13,733 nt of DNA from an uncultured Bacilli bacterium (lineage in GTDB: Bacteria > Bacillota_I > Bacilli_A > RF39 > UBA660), in assembly GCA_948760655.1 (NCBI GenBank), contig CAQBKK010000031.1, positions 1 through 13,733 on the forward strand. The letters run 5' to 3'. Under the pieces are notes generated by a model, which was given only the letters and a program-made list of their open reading frames with translations, had not been told where the DNA came from and ran no database searches. Of the stretch, positions 13,170-13,733 are shown piece by piece. The translations under genes and the position numbers were made by a program. Within the stretch, counting starts at the first letter, position 1. Each line of letters begins with the position of its first letter.

Positions 13170-13616
13170 TTAATCCACATACCCCAATGATTTTAATCTT
13201 TCCATAATTTTTGTTTTAGAAGCATATCCAACTATACGATTAAGAGTAGTTGTTTCTGTTCCTTCTTTAAAGAAGATAGTTGTTGGTGTACCAGAGAAGC
13301 TAGCATATTTTTGAAGTGTTTCATTTCCTTCTTGATCTAAATTCGTGATATTTAAGGTATAAGCATTTAAGTTTACTTCTTTTAAGGCACGTTCTAATTC
13401 TGGTAAATATTGTTCGCAATGGCTGCAACCTGTTTGGGTAATTACCAAAACGAATGATTCTTTGTTATTTATTTTTGCTTCTAAATCAGTAATTGTCATA
13501 TTGATTAGTTTTGTTTCTTCTTTGGTATGGAAGGTTAGTCGATAGATTAAGAAAGCACCTAGTAAGACAATTATAATTATTATGAAGTAGAGTAGAATAT
13601 TATTTTTATTTTTCAT
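13170..13616 (-). CDS. Membrane-anchored thioredoxin-like protein
   Basis: 148 aa with an N-terminal membrane anchor (about 7-26) and an extracytoplasmic thioredoxin-like domain (about 38-148). The redox motif is TGCSHCEQY (CSHC) and the cis-Pro loop is SGTPTTIFF, both in the right order, so a thiol oxidoreductase is likely. VLVITQTGCSHC replaces the usual FWASWCGPC strand, as in small membrane-tethered thioredoxins of Firmicutes. GGTGAT lies about 5 nt before the ATG. First gene of the operon, transcribed from the promoter at 13634-13663. A role in disulfide formation or reduction in exported proteins is inferred from fold and location. Confidence 0.88.
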   Translation of the reverse strand: MKNKNNILLYFIIIIIVLLGAFLIYRLTFHTKEETKLINMTITDLEAKINNKESFVLVITQTGCSHCEQYLPELERALKEVNLNAYTLNITNLDQEGNETLQKYASFSGTPTTIFFKEGTETTTLNRIVGYASKTKIMERLKSLGYVD

Positions 13617-13633
13617 TTTTTATCACCGTTTAA

Positions 13634-13663
13634 AATATATCATATTTTTAGTAAAACGGTCAA
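13634..13663 (-). promoter_or_regulatory. Sigma-A promoter of the thioredoxin-CPBP-phosphoesterase operon
   Basis: On the minus strand: TTGACC (complement of 13658-13663), 18-bp spacer, TATATT (13634-13639). The predicted leader is about 10 nt and contains the GGTGAT ribosome site. Confidence 0.7.
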
Positions 13664-13720
13664 TGTCATACAAATGTAGATAGTGTAACGGAATGTCGGG
13701 AAAAAAAAACATATTCCATT

Positions 13721-13729
13721 TGTTATAAT
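13721..13729 (+). promoter_or_regulatory. Extended -10 element pointing out of the window
   Basis: TGTTATAAT (TG-N-TATAAT) on the plus strand without a clear -35. It may drive a gene beyond position 13733, divergent from the thioredoxin operon. Confidence 0.35.
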
Positions 13730-13733
13730 AAAA

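Noticed and set aside
1..13733. Reassigned TGA=Trp code, as in Mollicutes
   Set aside because: Trp is encoded by TGG throughout, and TGA ends the DUF285 frame at 3258-3260 and the coupled frame at 6876-6878.

Overview
The window reads as a low-GC Gram-positive chromosome segment, most likely from an uncultured gut member of the Bacilli (RF39/Erysipelotrichales-like). The evidence is strong A+T bias, AGGAGG-type ribosome sites, a Tyr T-box leader, a CotY/CotZ-type spore coat protein, a BspA/DUF285 leucine-rich repeat relic, and TGG for Trp with TGA as stop (standard bacterial code, not the Mollicutes variant). The taxon is inferred from gene content; no marker gene settles it.

Layout. 39-2250: a NatA/NatB-like ABC exporter pair with its own terminator. 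2282-3260: a DUF285 surface-protein relic that lacks its 5' end and is frameshifted. 3311-4564 (-): a DAACS-family symporter with a TTG start. 4681-6207: a large Sel1/TPR-repeat protein, divergent from the symporter; the shared 116-bp spacer carries repeated CCACA/TGTG elements. 6230-8643: the best-resolved unit. A vegetative promoter drives a Tyr-specific T-box (specifier UAC, acceptor-pairing UGGU), followed by a frameshifted unknown gene, a CYTH (class IV cyclase/triphosphatase) protein and tyrS, with ATGA overlaps at both junctions.

8644-11462 mixes vegetative and apparently sporulation-linked genes. A 71-aa Gly/Pro/Tyr-rich protein, a 96-aa unknown protein and a CotZ-like coat protein are each preceded by a sigma-K-like element (AC-N15/16-CATANNNT). 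Between them on the other strand lie a SEDS (RodA/FtsW/SpoVE) glycan polymerase and a membrane-anchored PTS EIIB-like domain whose cysteine is one residue off the canonical phosphorylation site. 11535-13616 (-) is a compact three-gene operon of membrane proteins (thioredoxin-like, CPBP protease-like, YkuE-type phosphoesterase) behind a clear TTGACC/TATATT promoter. The phosphoesterase has lost several metal-binding residues and looks like a pseudoenzyme.

No tRNA, rRNA, CRISPR array, insertion sequence or prophage module was found. The observations most worth following are the three sigma-K-like promoters that suggest a small mother-cell regulon containing two unstudied proteins, the degenerate phosphoesterase in its membrane operon, the non-canonical orphan EIIB, and the CYTH gene plus broken gene placed under tyrosyl-tRNA control. 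Two frameshifts within about 4 kb could be real pseudogenization or assembly error.
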